Shown here: positions 32,944 through 42,115 of the stretch, piece after piece
Position numbering within the stretch: position 1 is the first letter of the stretch
How the letters are laid out: each line of letters starts with the position of its first letter
Origin: Neodiprion pinetum
Taxonomy: Eukaryota; Arthropoda; Insecta; Hymenoptera; Diprionidae
Reading direction: 5' to 3'
NCBI RefSeq assembly: GCF_021155775.2
Contig: NC_060237.1
Location: forward strand, 15,336,970 to 15,400,969
DNA: 64,000 nt
Position numbers and translations under genes: made by a program
Notes under the pieces: model-generated
Seen by the model: the letters and a program-made list of their open reading frames with translations, nothing else
Database searches by the model: none
Told to the model about the DNA's origin: nothing

Positions 32944-33890
32944 CTAATAAACGATTCCGGCCTTGCGCAACTTTTCAATAATGCAGACTATTTCGTTGGA
33001 ATGGTTGGTATTGCCTGCAGCCTGTGACGCCATAAGCAGCCGGTGACGATCTACAATTTCATTTGGATCATCCCAGTCGAAGTGATCAACATCTTGCCCC
33101 TCCTCTCGCGCAATCTTATAGTCGGGTAAGCCTTGATCTGATTTTTTCGGCGAGTCAACGTGTTGTGCAATGACATTTCTATACTTTGCGCTTTTTAAAT
33201 CATCTCGAAGGCTTCCATCGGCTTAATAACGTTTTCGATGCGCATTTGTCGTCGTTACAATTTTTATATAATTATTCTTGTCCGCGTCATTTACAACCGA
33301 TGCATCGGGTGATTTTTTAAACAGTTATTCGAGTAATCCAGGTGTTCTCTCATAACTTTTATCCCCCGCATTGACCAGATCATCGGTGAAATTGATCGGC
33401 GTATCACCTATCATCATACCGTTTGTCAACTTTCGAACACCGTATGTGGTATCCAAATCACGGTTCTTACTTGAGCTGAGAATTTTCAAATATTGTGCCG
33501 CGGAATCCGTTGTTTTCTTTACCGGCGTACTTGCAGTAGAAATTTCACCAAACTTCGGTGTTTTATCATTTGCATCCATGAAATTCCCCTCATCCATATC
33601 CTTATCATCCTCATCATCATCATCCCCGGTACTCTCGTCATTTTTTCTTCTTCTTTTGTCATTGTCACATCCAGTAGTTCCGTTTGAATTTCACATTTAA
33701 TATGCTGCTGTCTTAAGGTATCAACCAATTCTTGCAGCGGTGTTACTAAAGACTTGAATACCTGTCCCATAACCTGTTCGGTCATGTCCTTGTCCAACTC
33801 GAGCATCTTGTGCTTCCGCCGTATGACATCTGATGCTTTTGATATTTCACTCAAAGTATCGCTATGCTTACGAATCTTCGCACTCTCCAT
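32944..33890 (-). pseudogene. Conserved Polinton coiled-coil protein (broken)
   Basis: It starts MESAKIRKHSDTLSEISKAS and continues through ASDVIRRKHKMLELDKD and FKSLVTPLQELVDTLRQQ, a long heptad-like helix. Then comes a Met/Asp/Asn-rich stretch and the block YGVRKLTNGMMIGDTPINF. Further down, in other frames, are WDDPNEIVDRHRLLMASQ and IIEKLRKAGIVY before the stop at 32944. Every block has a counterpart in the P2 gene at 61861-62997. At least three frame changes are seen between 33600 and 33180. The function is unknown; conservation and position downstream of the packaging ATPase suggest a virion or packaging protein. Confidence 0.65.
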
Positions 33891-33941
33891 GTTGCCGGCT
33901 CGATTGTTGCAACGAAACTGTGCAAGTTTATGTTAGTTTAT

Positions 33942-34633
33942 GATTATAAAGCAGTCAAACCCCTTCCTATATCACCCCATTGATTTCGCTATCCTTGTCA
34001 ATTACGGTAAAACTGTGATTGTCATCATTCCAGCATCACAAGCACAAGTCTTTAAATTGCTGATACGTCATGTCCGCGTTCACATGATCGTTGAGGATAT
34101 GTTTCAGATTCATATCATCCCGCCTAAATAGCACCATTAAGTTTGCATTGTCACGCACTAGGTGTTTTGGAATGCGCGCATACGTTTGACTTAGATAAAA
34201 GCTATCGATATCGCGATGTCTGCCCATGCTGAAGTATGCTTTGATATTATCTTGCTTTTCACAGGCCACATCGTCGAAAATCATAACAGAGTTGGGGCGA
34301 GCATCTTCCGGTTTGACAACCTCATCATTCTCGTGAAACGGGAAATAACCCACTCCCGGCACGGGTTCTAGTAACTTTTGCAAAAATTGATACTTCGGCT
34401 GGATGAGAGATTCCGAATAGACGTAGACATTTTCGAATCGCAATCCATTGCTATGGGTGATGAGTGCAAAAAGAGCGTTAGTTTTGCCGCAATTGGATGG
34501 CCCGCAAAAAATTGCTCTCACGGTATTTGGCAGCAATTTTCCATGTCATTTTCTTATCTTGCTCTTACCACGTCGAACCATTTCATCAAAATTCGCGATA
34601 GGTAGTTTATCGGGCTGATCTTGAAATCTCATG
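33942..34633 (-). pseudogene. P1 genome-packaging ATPase (FtsK/HerA type, broken)
   Basis: The frame starts MRFQDQPDKLPIANFDEM at 34633 and meets a TGA near 34549. It then runs through the Walker A motif FCGPSNCGKTNAL, the Walker B motif SVMIFDDVACEKQ and the downstream block SMGRHRDIDSFYLSQTYARIP, with a conserved Gln as sensor. Two further stops lie near 34036 and 33972 in the short C-terminal tail, which has FTVIDKDSEING. These motifs define the A32/FtsK-HerA-type packaging ATPase found in Polintons and adintoviruses. It would pump element DNA into capsids. It is divergently transcribed from the capsid cassette, with only 86 bases between the two start codons. Confidence 0.9.
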
Positions 34634-34719
34634 ATGCTTTGTTAGCATGACAACGAGAACTAAGATGACGGTATATCAATTCCTCCTTTTATCGAAGTCA
34701 CGTTAGTTGTTGCTCGACT
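34634..34719. promoter_or_regulatory. Divergent promoter region between ATPase and capsid cassette
   Basis: 86 bases separate the ATPase ATG (minus) and the PLA2-like ATG (plus, 34720). CCTTTTATCG near 34684 is a possible TATA-like box for the plus side, and a TTAGTTG/TCACG initiator-like stretch follows. Both late modules are probably co-regulated from here. Confidence 0.4.
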
Positions 34720-35544
34720 ATGAGGACGTGCACACGGAAGAAACGCGGTGGTAGTTTGTTAAATAAAATCATCAATCATCTGCCAGTTGAATTGCATGTG
34801 CCAGGGTATCAGTACTGCGGACCTGGAACGAAATTGGCCAAGAGGTTGGCGCGTGGAGATTTGGGGATCAATCCGCTGGATGCCGCATGTAAAGACCACG
34901 ACATTGCATACGCAAAGAATCGCGATATCGCAGCGAGAAATCTTGCCGACAAAGCGCTCGCTGAGAAGGCGTGGAATTACGGCTTGGCCAAGGACGTTAG
35001 TGTGGGTGAAAAGGCTGTATCCTGAGGAGTCACCAACACCATGAAAGCTTAATCTAAACTCGGAATGGGCTTAGCTGCGAAGCGGTCGAAACTTGGAGCG
35101 GCTGCAAAGTAGAAATCTAGAACTGGCGGGAAGAGTAAACAGCGGAAGAAAACTGTGAATCTTAAATCCATCGTCACAGCAGCAGAGGTCGCCATGCGAC
35201 CGGGTTATAAAGCCGTCGAGTCGGCGTTGGCGGGTGCACGTGCGGCCGCGCGTGGGACTGAGAAGAATGTTCGTACGCCTCGCGTCATACCTGTGCCTGA
35301 TAAGATTGGCGGCATTCTGCCGTTTCTCATTCCAATTCTGGCCGGCCTAAGCGCTACTGGGGCTCTTGCGGGTAGTGCTGTGGATATAGCTGAAGCTGTC
35401 GAAGAAGCTAGTGTCAACAAACATCGGTTGAACAAAACCAAACGGTACAATACAACAATGGAGGCGATTGTTTTGGGCAAGGGATTATGCCTGCGACCCT
35501 ACCGCAGCGGAACGGGCCTGTACTTACGTCTGGCAAAAAACTAA
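34720..35544 (+). pseudogene. P1 PLA2-like minor capsid protein (three stops)
   Basis: The N-terminus is basic (RTCTRKKRGGSLLNKII). It is followed by the calcium-loop-like PGYQYCGPGTKL and the His-Asp catalytic motif ACKDHDIAYAKN. This is the parvovirus VP1-type phospholipase A2 arrangement used by capsids to breach endosomal membranes. In-frame stops lie near 35023, 35050 and 35111. The frame then continues through a basic stretch, an Ala-rich helix (residues about 145-190), a hydrophobic segment GGILPFLIPILAGLSATGAL and a TMEAIVLGKGLCLRPY tail. It ends AKN-TAA-TAA at 35542. The end coincides with an A-AAA-AAC heptamer, beyond which the protease is encoded in the -1 frame. Confidence 0.85.
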
Positions 35545-35547
35545 TAA
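35535..35547 (+). promoter_or_regulatory. Putative -1 ribosomal frameshift site A-AAA-AAC + TAA TAA (P1)
   Basis: In the PLA2-like frame the codons read gcA AAA AAC TAA TAA. This is the canonical heptamer X-XXY-YYZ followed directly by two stops. A one-base backward slip puts ribosomes into the frame of the adenain-like protease (CTA ATA AAG ...). P2 has the same heptamer at the same place (59445-59451). I found no obvious downstream pseudoknot in P1. Confidence 0.7.
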
Positions 35548-35900
35548 AGTTACCACACCGAGCTCTCACCAACATCGATTTACGCAACTATGCTGAAAAT
35601 ATGAAAATTTCACATTTTTGTGGTGTTTTCATGCGGAATGATCCGCCGAAATCTGGATCAAAAATGCTGGAATCCGCAATTATTAATCTTGACGATAAAA
35701 ACGGTCCAGGGACACATTGGGTTGCGTACAAGAAAAATGGTGACCATGTGGTGTATTTCGACAGTTGTGGTGATTTCAAACCGCCTAAGGACTTGATGAG
35801 GTATCTCGGTGTTGGTAGCGTTGAATACAATCATAAGAGGTATCAGGAATATGATACTCTGATTTGCGGCCACTTGTGCCTCAAATTTCTTAGCGAATAA
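35541..35900 (+). CDS. P1 adenain-like cysteine protease (via -1 frame)
   Basis: The frame is open without stops from before 35487 to 35900. Family homology starts at ALTNIDLRNYAENMKI, and I see no convincing own start; the ATG at 35487 overlaps the PLA2-like frame. The catalytic triad of the adenovirus protease/Ulp1 family is visible: GPGTHWVAY (His), VVYFDSCGD (Asp) and TLICGHLC (Cys of C-G). FRGVFMRN-like and VEYNHKRYQEYD blocks match other Polinton proteases. It would cleave capsid precursors during particle maturation. It is followed after two bases by the penton reading frame. Together with P2 it suggests that the protease is made as a frameshifted extension of the PLA2-like protein. 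Confidence 0.85.
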   Translation, partial: LIKLPHRALTNIDLRNYAENMKISHFCGVFMRNDPPKSGSKMLESAIINLDDKNGPGTHWVAYKKNGDHVVYFDSCGDFKPPKDLMRYLGVGSVEYNHKRYQEYDTLICGHLCLKFLSE

Positions 35901-35902
35901 CT

Positions 35903-36640
35903 ATGAAAAGACGAGTGTTACATGAGCAAGCATTAGTCATGCCGGAATCGTTGACGTTAACACTGTCAGGCACATCGTCCGTGCTGGAGACTCAATATTT
36001 TCCCCCAATCGAGTCATCACCAGAAAAGAACTATGTTCTTAGACTCGTCGAGTTCCTGACATTCAATTCAATACCCAATATCCATGAGACGTGTAATAAA
36101 TTTTACCTGAAACGAGCGGACAACAGCAGAGAGAGCGTCGCGATACCCATGGGAAGCTATGAAATTGAGGATATTGAAAATTTTCTACATAAGGAGCTAC
36201 CCTCCGACATCACCCTTAGTCTGACAGCTAACAACAACGAGCTGAACAGTGAAGTCACGTGCAATCATGTGGTAGACTTTAAGCACAAAGATTCGATCGG
36301 CCGATTATTGGGATTTAAGGCGGTTGAGCTATCACGAAACGTTACTCATAAATCTGAATTACCCGTAGCCATACTGAAGGTTAATACTTTACGCGTTGAG
36401 TATAGCATAACCACAGGGGCGTACATAAACGAGCATCGAGCTCACACGATCCACGAATTTTTCCCAACCGTTCCATCGGGATATAAGATTGTCGAAGTGC
36501 CTACCAACGTCATTTACCTGCTAATCGCCGTACAGTCGATACATCATTTACAGCTGAGAATAGTCGATCAAGACGACGAGCTGATTAATTTTCGCGGCGA
36601 AACGATTACTGTACGTTTACACGTGAAATCACTCAAATAA
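35903..36640 (+). CDS. P1 penton-like (single jelly-roll) minor capsid protein
   Basis: An intact frame of 245 aa. The P2 homologue starts at the equivalent of MPESLTLTLSG, so the real start is probably the ATG at 35939. Conserved blocks are FPPIESSPEKNYVLRLVEF, TFNSIPNI, IPMGSYEIEDIENFL, LLGFKAVEL, KVNTLRVEYSITTGAYI and, at the end, NFRGETITVRLH. These are the standard blocks of the Polinton/adintovirus penton-type vertex protein. The stop codon overlaps the ATG of the major capsid gene (TAATG). It is one of the few P1 genes without a break. Confidence 0.9.
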   Translation: MKRRVLHEQALVMPESLTLTLSGTSSVLETQYFPPIESSPEKNYVLRLVEFLTFNSIPNIHETCNKFYLKRADNSRESVAIPMGSYEIEDIENFLHKELPSDITLSLTANNNELNSEVTCNHVVDFKHKDSIGRLLGFKAVELSRNVTHKSELPVAILKVNTLRVEYSITTGAYINEHRAHTIHEFFPTVPSGYKIVEVPTNVIYLLIAVQSIHHLQLRIVDQDDELINFRGETITVRLHVKSLK

Positions 36641-38066
36641 TGGGAATCGTGTTTGAGACGAGAAAGTTGGGCAAAAGTTATAAAAGTCAAACGTCATGGT
36701 CAAAAATCATCAGTCGCCCGACACCTCTGACAACGTTTACACCGCCTGTGAGACTGACACATCTGAACTTTCGGTTTCTCCAGAGCCTGGGTCTTCGATT
36801 ACCTGGAAATTTTGGAAAATGAGAATTCGTGTTCGCTGCATCCTGTGTCTGTTACCATAGAAGAAATAATAAGAATACAGAACCCTGTGGTATTCGACAA
36901 ATCGTTCGCGCACTCTGAGATTCATGCTCATTAGCCGTTTGCATCATCCACCTTCCACAACAACGATGAAATCCATATTGTTGTTCAACATCAAGACTTG
37001 TGTCTACTGCCCAGTAAAAGCTCTCTACACAATCATGGAAAAATCACAAAGGATGATGGTGTGGCTGCGGTGACGGTTACGAAATTGATTATTATGGCTG
37101 TTCATCATTTGTTTGAGAAAGTTCGCTATGATTTGAACGGTGTAGAGATTGATCGGAATAAAAATGTTGGCATCACCGGCACTATGAAGGGTTACGTATC
37201 CTTGACTCCAGGCCAGCAATATGGTCTGGAGAATACCGGGTGGTTGAGTGGGGATAAGGAACTAACCGATGCCGCTGGAAATTTCGATGTTGTTTTACCG
37301 TTAAATTATGTGCTAGGCTTCGCCGAAGATTATCGTCGAGTCATCGTCAATGCTAAACATGAGTTAATTCTCACACGTTCCAACACTGATTTGAATGCCG
37401 TGATTCAGACCTCGGCGACGAAAACTTTAAAATCAACCTGAATAAAATCGAGTGGTTGTTGCCCTACATCAAACTGGCAGATAAACCGAAAATTCAGCTA
37501 CTCAATTACATCGCCAAGGATCCGGCCATATCCATGAGTTTTCGTTATTGGGAAACGAACGTATATCCGATGCTCCCATCAACAACGCGGCATATATGGT
37601 CAGTCAAGACATCGACGCAGCTTGAGAAGCCGAGATATGTCGTTCTAGGATTTCAAACTGCAAGGAGAAACGAGGCACTGAAAAATGCTGGCGTAGTTGA
37701 TCATTGTCGGATCAGAGATGTAAAACTCTCAACTCACAGTGCTATCCCTACGGAAACATGAATCTTAATATATACAATAATCAATACGCCATTTTCTATG
37801 ATATGTATGTTCGGTTTCAAATGAGCTACTGTAACAAAGAAGCTGAGCCTCTGCTATCGAGGCGTGAATTTATAAACCTAGCTCCCTTTATCGTCATCGA
37901 TTGCTCCAAGCAGAACGAAACATTAAAAACTGGACCTGTGCACATTCGATTGGAATTTGACTCAAGCATTACGTTCCCACCACGCACTACTGCCTACTGC
38001 ATGATCTTGCATGACCACATTGTTGAATATAATGCGATTAGTGGTACTGCAAAAAAATTGGTATAA
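36640..38066 (+). pseudogene. P1 double-jelly-roll major capsid protein (frameshifted)
   Basis: The ATG at 36640 overlaps the penton stop. Blocks in order and in several frames are NFRFLQSLGLRL, QHQDLCLLPSKSS, AVHHLFEKVRYDLNGVEI, NKNVGITGTMKGYVSL and DVVLPLNYVLGFAEDYRRV. Then come NKIEWLLPYIKLADK, VYPMLPSTTRHIWSVKTS, NIYNNQYAIFYDMYVRF and FIVIDCSKQNETLKTGPVHI. This is the hexon-like major capsid protein that forms the particle shell. Frame changes occur near 36820, 36990, 37420 and 37720. P2 carries the same gene on the minus strand (56908-58341). Confidence 0.9.
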
Positions 38067-38344
38067 GTCAATTTTGGAATAATAATATGTTCAATTAATA
38101 TGGATATTGAAAATAATATGTATAATTTTACTCGTTAAAATTTAGAATAAGAAAATTGAGAATAGAATAAGAAAACTAAATGTAATTGATGTTAAATAAA
38201 AAAATTGTTCAAAGCATTGAAAACGCTATTTTAAACCTTCCTTCAGGGGTAATTTCCTGGAATTTTTTCAATAGATCTAGCGGGTTTTTACCCTATCCGA
38301 TTTATGTGCGGCTTTCCGGCGCTAAACAAGTCTCGACAGGAATT
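38067..38344. other. AT-rich 3' region after the P1 major capsid gene
   Basis: No gene; AT-rich with several ATTAAATAAA-like polyadenylation-type signals around 38090-38200. A copy of the ACAAGTCTCGACAGGAATT motif at 38326-38344 repeats the inner edge of the TIR. Confidence 0.5.
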
Positions 38345-38527
38345 AGGTTTTTACCCTCTTCCCCTTCCCCTCTCCGCGAACCCACCACCGCCTATGATGT
38401 ATGCCCACCCAAGTATAAAAATCTGCGCAAATGCTGTGAGTAAAGTAGCAATGTATAGTTTCCCAAGCATGTAATGGAAATCCGTCAACGAAAGGCAGTT
38501 AGTGGGCGGTGCAGGTATAAAAAATCG
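38345..38527 (-). repeat. Right subterminal repeat of P1 (pairs with 20788-20969)
   Basis: Its reverse complement matches 20788-20969 over about 182 bases. It is bounded on both sides by ACAAGTCTCG(A/T)CAGGAATT copies (38326 and 38579). Confidence 0.85.
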
Positions 38528-38576
38528 GGGCCCAGACCCCTTGCCCCGAATACCTACGTTTATGACGTTCGACGGA

Positions 38577-38636
38577 AAACAAGTCTCGTCAGGAATTATT
38601 TTGTGTGTGTGTGCGTGTGTGTCTGTGGGTGTGTGT

Positions 38637-38671
<35 letters not shown>

Positions 38672-38986
38672 AAATCCTATGAAAACAGCCATCTTGCGGC
38701 CAACCGCGAAAATGATCAACGGGCGGGGAGGGGGGGAGGGGGGGTGTAGTGCCGCGGATTCAGGGGGGTGGAGGGGGGTAATACCGTCGATTTAGGGAAG
38801 CACGGGGGGGGGTAATGCCACGGATTTAGGGGGGGGGGGTAGCGCCGCGGATTTGGCGGGCGGGGGGGGGGGGGGGGGGGGCTAGGGGGAGCCAGGGAGG
38901 AGCGCTGCGGATTTGGGGGGGGGGGGGGGGGGAGCTAGGGGGGAGCGCCGCCATCTTTGACTTCGAACCGGCGTATATACACTACT
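38577..38986 (-). repeat. P1 right terminal inverted repeat
   Basis: It is the reverse complement of the left TIR: ACAAGTCTCGTCAGGAATT, a (GT)n run of about 70 bases (38601-38670), GATCAACGGGCGG, several G-runs and TATATACACTACT at the very end. The G-tracts at 38713-38935 are much expanded relative to the left end. Confidence 0.9.
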
Positions 38987-38992
38987 ATCCCC
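38987..38992. repeat. Right target-site duplication of P1 (ATCCCC)
   Basis: ATCCCC follows the terminal ACTACT directly and matches 17157-17162. Confidence 0.85.
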
Positions 38993-39506
38993 GCGATTGA
39001 ATTTTGAGCATAATTACGAAAAGTTTTGCAGAGTAACGGATAGTCGTTTTAGATTTGCGTTGCACAAAAGTACTCGAAATTCTTTTGCCAATTCTTTTGA
39101 TTGATGACCGTCACCTGAGTACGCGTGTTAGAGTACAGTAAATTTTGAGTTCTTAAAAGAGTTGAGTGGAGTCACGGGTTTTAGTCGAGTTTCTTTTATT
39201 TTTGAAATCAAGTATAGCCGAATTCCGCTGTACCGGGTCGAGCCGCGTTATCGGGTTTTTCAGTGTCACCTCTGGAGTAGGTCCGGAAGTGCTGAACTGA
39301 AGTGCTCGGACTAGCGGATAACGTTTTGGAGGATTTTGAGAAGGTTTGATTTCGGATGCTTTGCGATAGTGCATAGTTTAGGTTGCATTTAGTTGCACTT
39401 GCGCTTAGTTCCGTACCCGTTTAGTTAAGATAATGTCAATTGAGTTGTGTTACCTTGAGCTTGTGTTTAGTTGAGGTTACATCTAGTGGTGCTTGCGCTT
39501 AGTTAA
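38993..39506. other. Right flank of P1, non-coding
   Basis: No gene found. From about 39330 the sequence has loose repeats of TTAGTTGAGGTTAC / TTAGTTAAG-type words, which also continue after the TTAA element at 40406. Confidence 0.5.
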
Positions 39507-40401
39507 GGGATCGTCTCAGTGTGAAATTTTCAAAAAATTGTTGTTTTTTTTTTGCATTATCGTATAGTATACACTGTTCTAAACATTCACTCAAATTTTT
39601 AAATCGAAATTCAAATTATTACGGTCGCTACAGCGTTTCTTGTAGAAAGGGAACGGGTTTTCTCCCTGCGCGAGTACTAAGGTGCTTAGGATCTATAACC
39701 TTGCAGAATAAACTGTCCAAGCATTTCAGTTCGTTTTTGACATCCACCATGGATAGACGTACGAGAGAAACCCCCAAGAAAAAAATCAAGACCTGGCATC
39801 GCCGATTGATCGTAAGTAAACGATTTATATAAACTTTTCCAACGTCAATCTTTAAACGCGTTTTTCTGAGAATGGTGTTTTTCAAAACGGTTTCCACTCT
39901 CAAAGGAAGAGTTTTAAAGATATCTAGTTCCAATTTCGGGAGAACATTTTAAACGTCATTCTTTATCGCGCTATGGAAGCTTTTTTTTTTTTGAAAACTT
40001 CCTATTTTTTTTCACGAAAAACTGTCGAAAAAAAGGGCCACATTCGACACTTTTTGTTCAAACCGCTGCCATTTTGTCAAATTTGAAATAAGAAAAAAAA
40101 CCGTCCATAGCGCGATAGCGACTTTCCTACAGATCAATAATCTTTTTGAAATTTTTTTTTCAGATCAAAATTGCGGCCGTCATCGTGGAAACCGTGCAGC
40201 ACCTTTTTTTTTCACGTGAAATTACAACAATTTATACAACAATGATGCACTCAATAAATAAACTTTAAAAAAATCATTTTGTATTCTTCATAAACCTATT
40301 TATTTATGAAAAAAAAACCGGACCGATTAGTTTATTTGAACATTAAAAAAAAAATTCGCGCAAATCAGTGATTTTTCGGAGGGTCACACTGAGACGATCC
40401 C
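39507..40401. mobile_element. 895-bp TTAA-flanked element with inverted ends
   Basis: The left end GGGATCGTCTCAGTGTGA and the right end TCACACTGAGACGATCCC are perfect 18-bp inverted repeats. TTAA flanks both sides (39503-39506 and 40402-40405). A TTAA target fits piggyBac or Kolobok superfamilies. No transposase is encoded; the 103-aa frame at 39521 has no motif. It is therefore a non-autonomous (MITE-like) element. Confidence 0.88.
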
Positions 40402-40405
40402 TTAA

Positions 40406-41289
40406 GTTACCGTTTATTTAAGATAGTGTTTAGTCGAGTTGAGGTGATGTATAGTCAAAATTGCCGTTGCGTTGAGCAGCGGTTGAGACGAGAAGTTCGA
40501 ATATTGAGTTTTGGTGGCGTATGAAGTTTAGTGGCGTTTGCGGATTTGTTTAGTTGAAATAAGTAGGAAATAAGCTTCAGGTCAAGTAATGTTGTCACGA
40601 TTAGATTGAGGACAGCTCGCGGTCGCGTCGAAGCTCCGAGTCGGGTGAGATCTCGGGTGAGATTGAGGACGCCGTCTGTTCGGTAGCCCGAAGACGCACC
40701 GTCGAGAAAATAGTGTTAGTTTCGGTTTTGAGCAATTATCGCTGTGGAGAAAAAACGGCGAATTTGCAAATTGAGAATAGCGTATGGCGATTTTGTGATG
40801 GTTGAGTGACATTTTAGTTAGGGAGTCGCGAGCTCAGTAGAGTAAGAAATTTAGTAGGTTACGTGTAATTTTCTGTTTAATTTTAGCATCGCGACGAGGG
40901 ACTTTTGAATCGTTTTTTTTGTTTTTGTATCACCATTATTATGGAATATAAAATTTTATTCTACTTCTTTTGTTAAGTAGCGTGTATATTTCAAGAGTCT
41001 GTCTCTCTCCAAAAATTACCCCTCCCCTCTCCTCGGTACTGAGCTATCGAGCATATTGCCAAGGTACAGCGCATTAACGATTTCCAGCCGAATTAATCTC
41101 GCCAAGCGCCCAACAAAGCTTCGCAATATTGTTTATAGATCCAGGATACATCGTGGACGCCAAATTGTTGTGCACGCGGTGAATTCTCGGTCATTTTCTC
41201 CGAGTGACCGAGGAGCGGGAAAAATCCACCACACAGTATATGTGAACTATTACTGTGATAAACAAATATGACCCAAAGCAAGCTATTGT
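40406..41289. other. Non-coding spacer
   Basis: No supported feature. Short repeated words (TTTAGTTGA, GTGAGATTGAGGAC) occur, as in 39330-39506. Confidence 0.5.
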
Positions 41290-41450
41290 TAAATATCAAA
41301 ACTGTTAATTAAAAAGTAAAAATAGCGATTAATCTTCTGAAGATCAATCTTTTGTATCCGATTTTTTGGATGAATCGATTTTTCCAAAATCAATTCGAAT
41401 CGATTCTGAGAATCGATCTTTTGCGTGAAATCGCCCATACCTAGTATTGA
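41290..41450. repeat. AATCGAT-rich inverted-repeat-like segment
   Basis: It contains several GATTTTTTGGATGAATCGAT / AATCGATTC words and ends GCGATTTC/GCCCATACCTAG. The reverse complement of this end resembles the GGGATGCGCGATTC at 16253, so both could be ends of one repeat family. Confidence 0.35.
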
Positions 41451-42115
41451 GTCATGAATTAGCTAACTGCTGTTTCGGGTACTTTCTCTTGTGATATTTT
41501 TCACTTTACTGCAACAGTTGTGCAATAGATCTCTTGGAAACACAAACATTGTTCAATGATTTCTTCAACTTATTATTATTTGCATAATCAATAAATAATT
41601 GAGATAATATGTATACGTGTCAACTTTTCCTTGGATAATCGTATCCTAATCCCATGAACCACGCGAAACTCATACAGGCTTCCTGTTATATTCCTCGCAC
41701 GTCAGAATTTCAGAACGTTCAAGTGGCCTGGTCCCAACGAAGTGCAGAGTGGGGGGCCATAGCACGCGAGGGGCACAGATTTAAGTCCCGCCCACTCTTG
41801 TCCTTGCCTGCCTCGCTTGAGTCGCGCGGGAAGCCAAAGTTCTCGCGCAAGCTCGGTAGGCAACGTCCTTAAATTTCGTTTGTACCTCAAGGGGGAAAAA
41901 AATATACGGGGAAGAAAAATTGGTCCACAACTCACGTGAAGATGAATATTTTGCGTTGATGCTATTGACAAAAGCATCGTCTGTATTCTTTGCACCGATG
42001 TTATTTTGAAACAAAAAAATCGATTTTTTCCCGATTTTTTTTCCCTTCAATTCCCCTAATTTAATTCAATGCTTTTTCATCTAATTTATTTTCCTAATAA
42101 ATGAATAAATAAATA
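41451..42115. other. Non-coding spacer
   Basis: No gene seen. A weak B-box-like CAGATTTAAGTCCCGCCC lies at about 41776 but has no convincing tRNA context. Confidence 0.45.

Larger units (their letters stand above)
17163..38986 (+). mobile_element. Polinton/Maverick P1 (adintovirus-like), complete, with nested LINEs
   Basis: The element starts AGTAGTGTATATA and ends TATATACACTACT, its inverse. It has 5'-AG...CT-3' ends and is flanked by the 6-bp repeat ATCCCC, the hallmarks of Polintons. It spans 21.8 kb. Without the R1-like LINE (about 5 kb) and the LINE fragment in the left TIR it is about 16 kb, the normal size. It encodes an OB-like protein, a 273-aa protein, PolB, integrase, two structural or coiled-coil proteins, packaging ATPase, PLA2-like capsid protein, adenain-like protease, penton-like protein and major capsid protein. 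PolB, integrase, ATPase and the major capsid gene are broken, so it cannot move by itself. Confidence 0.93.
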
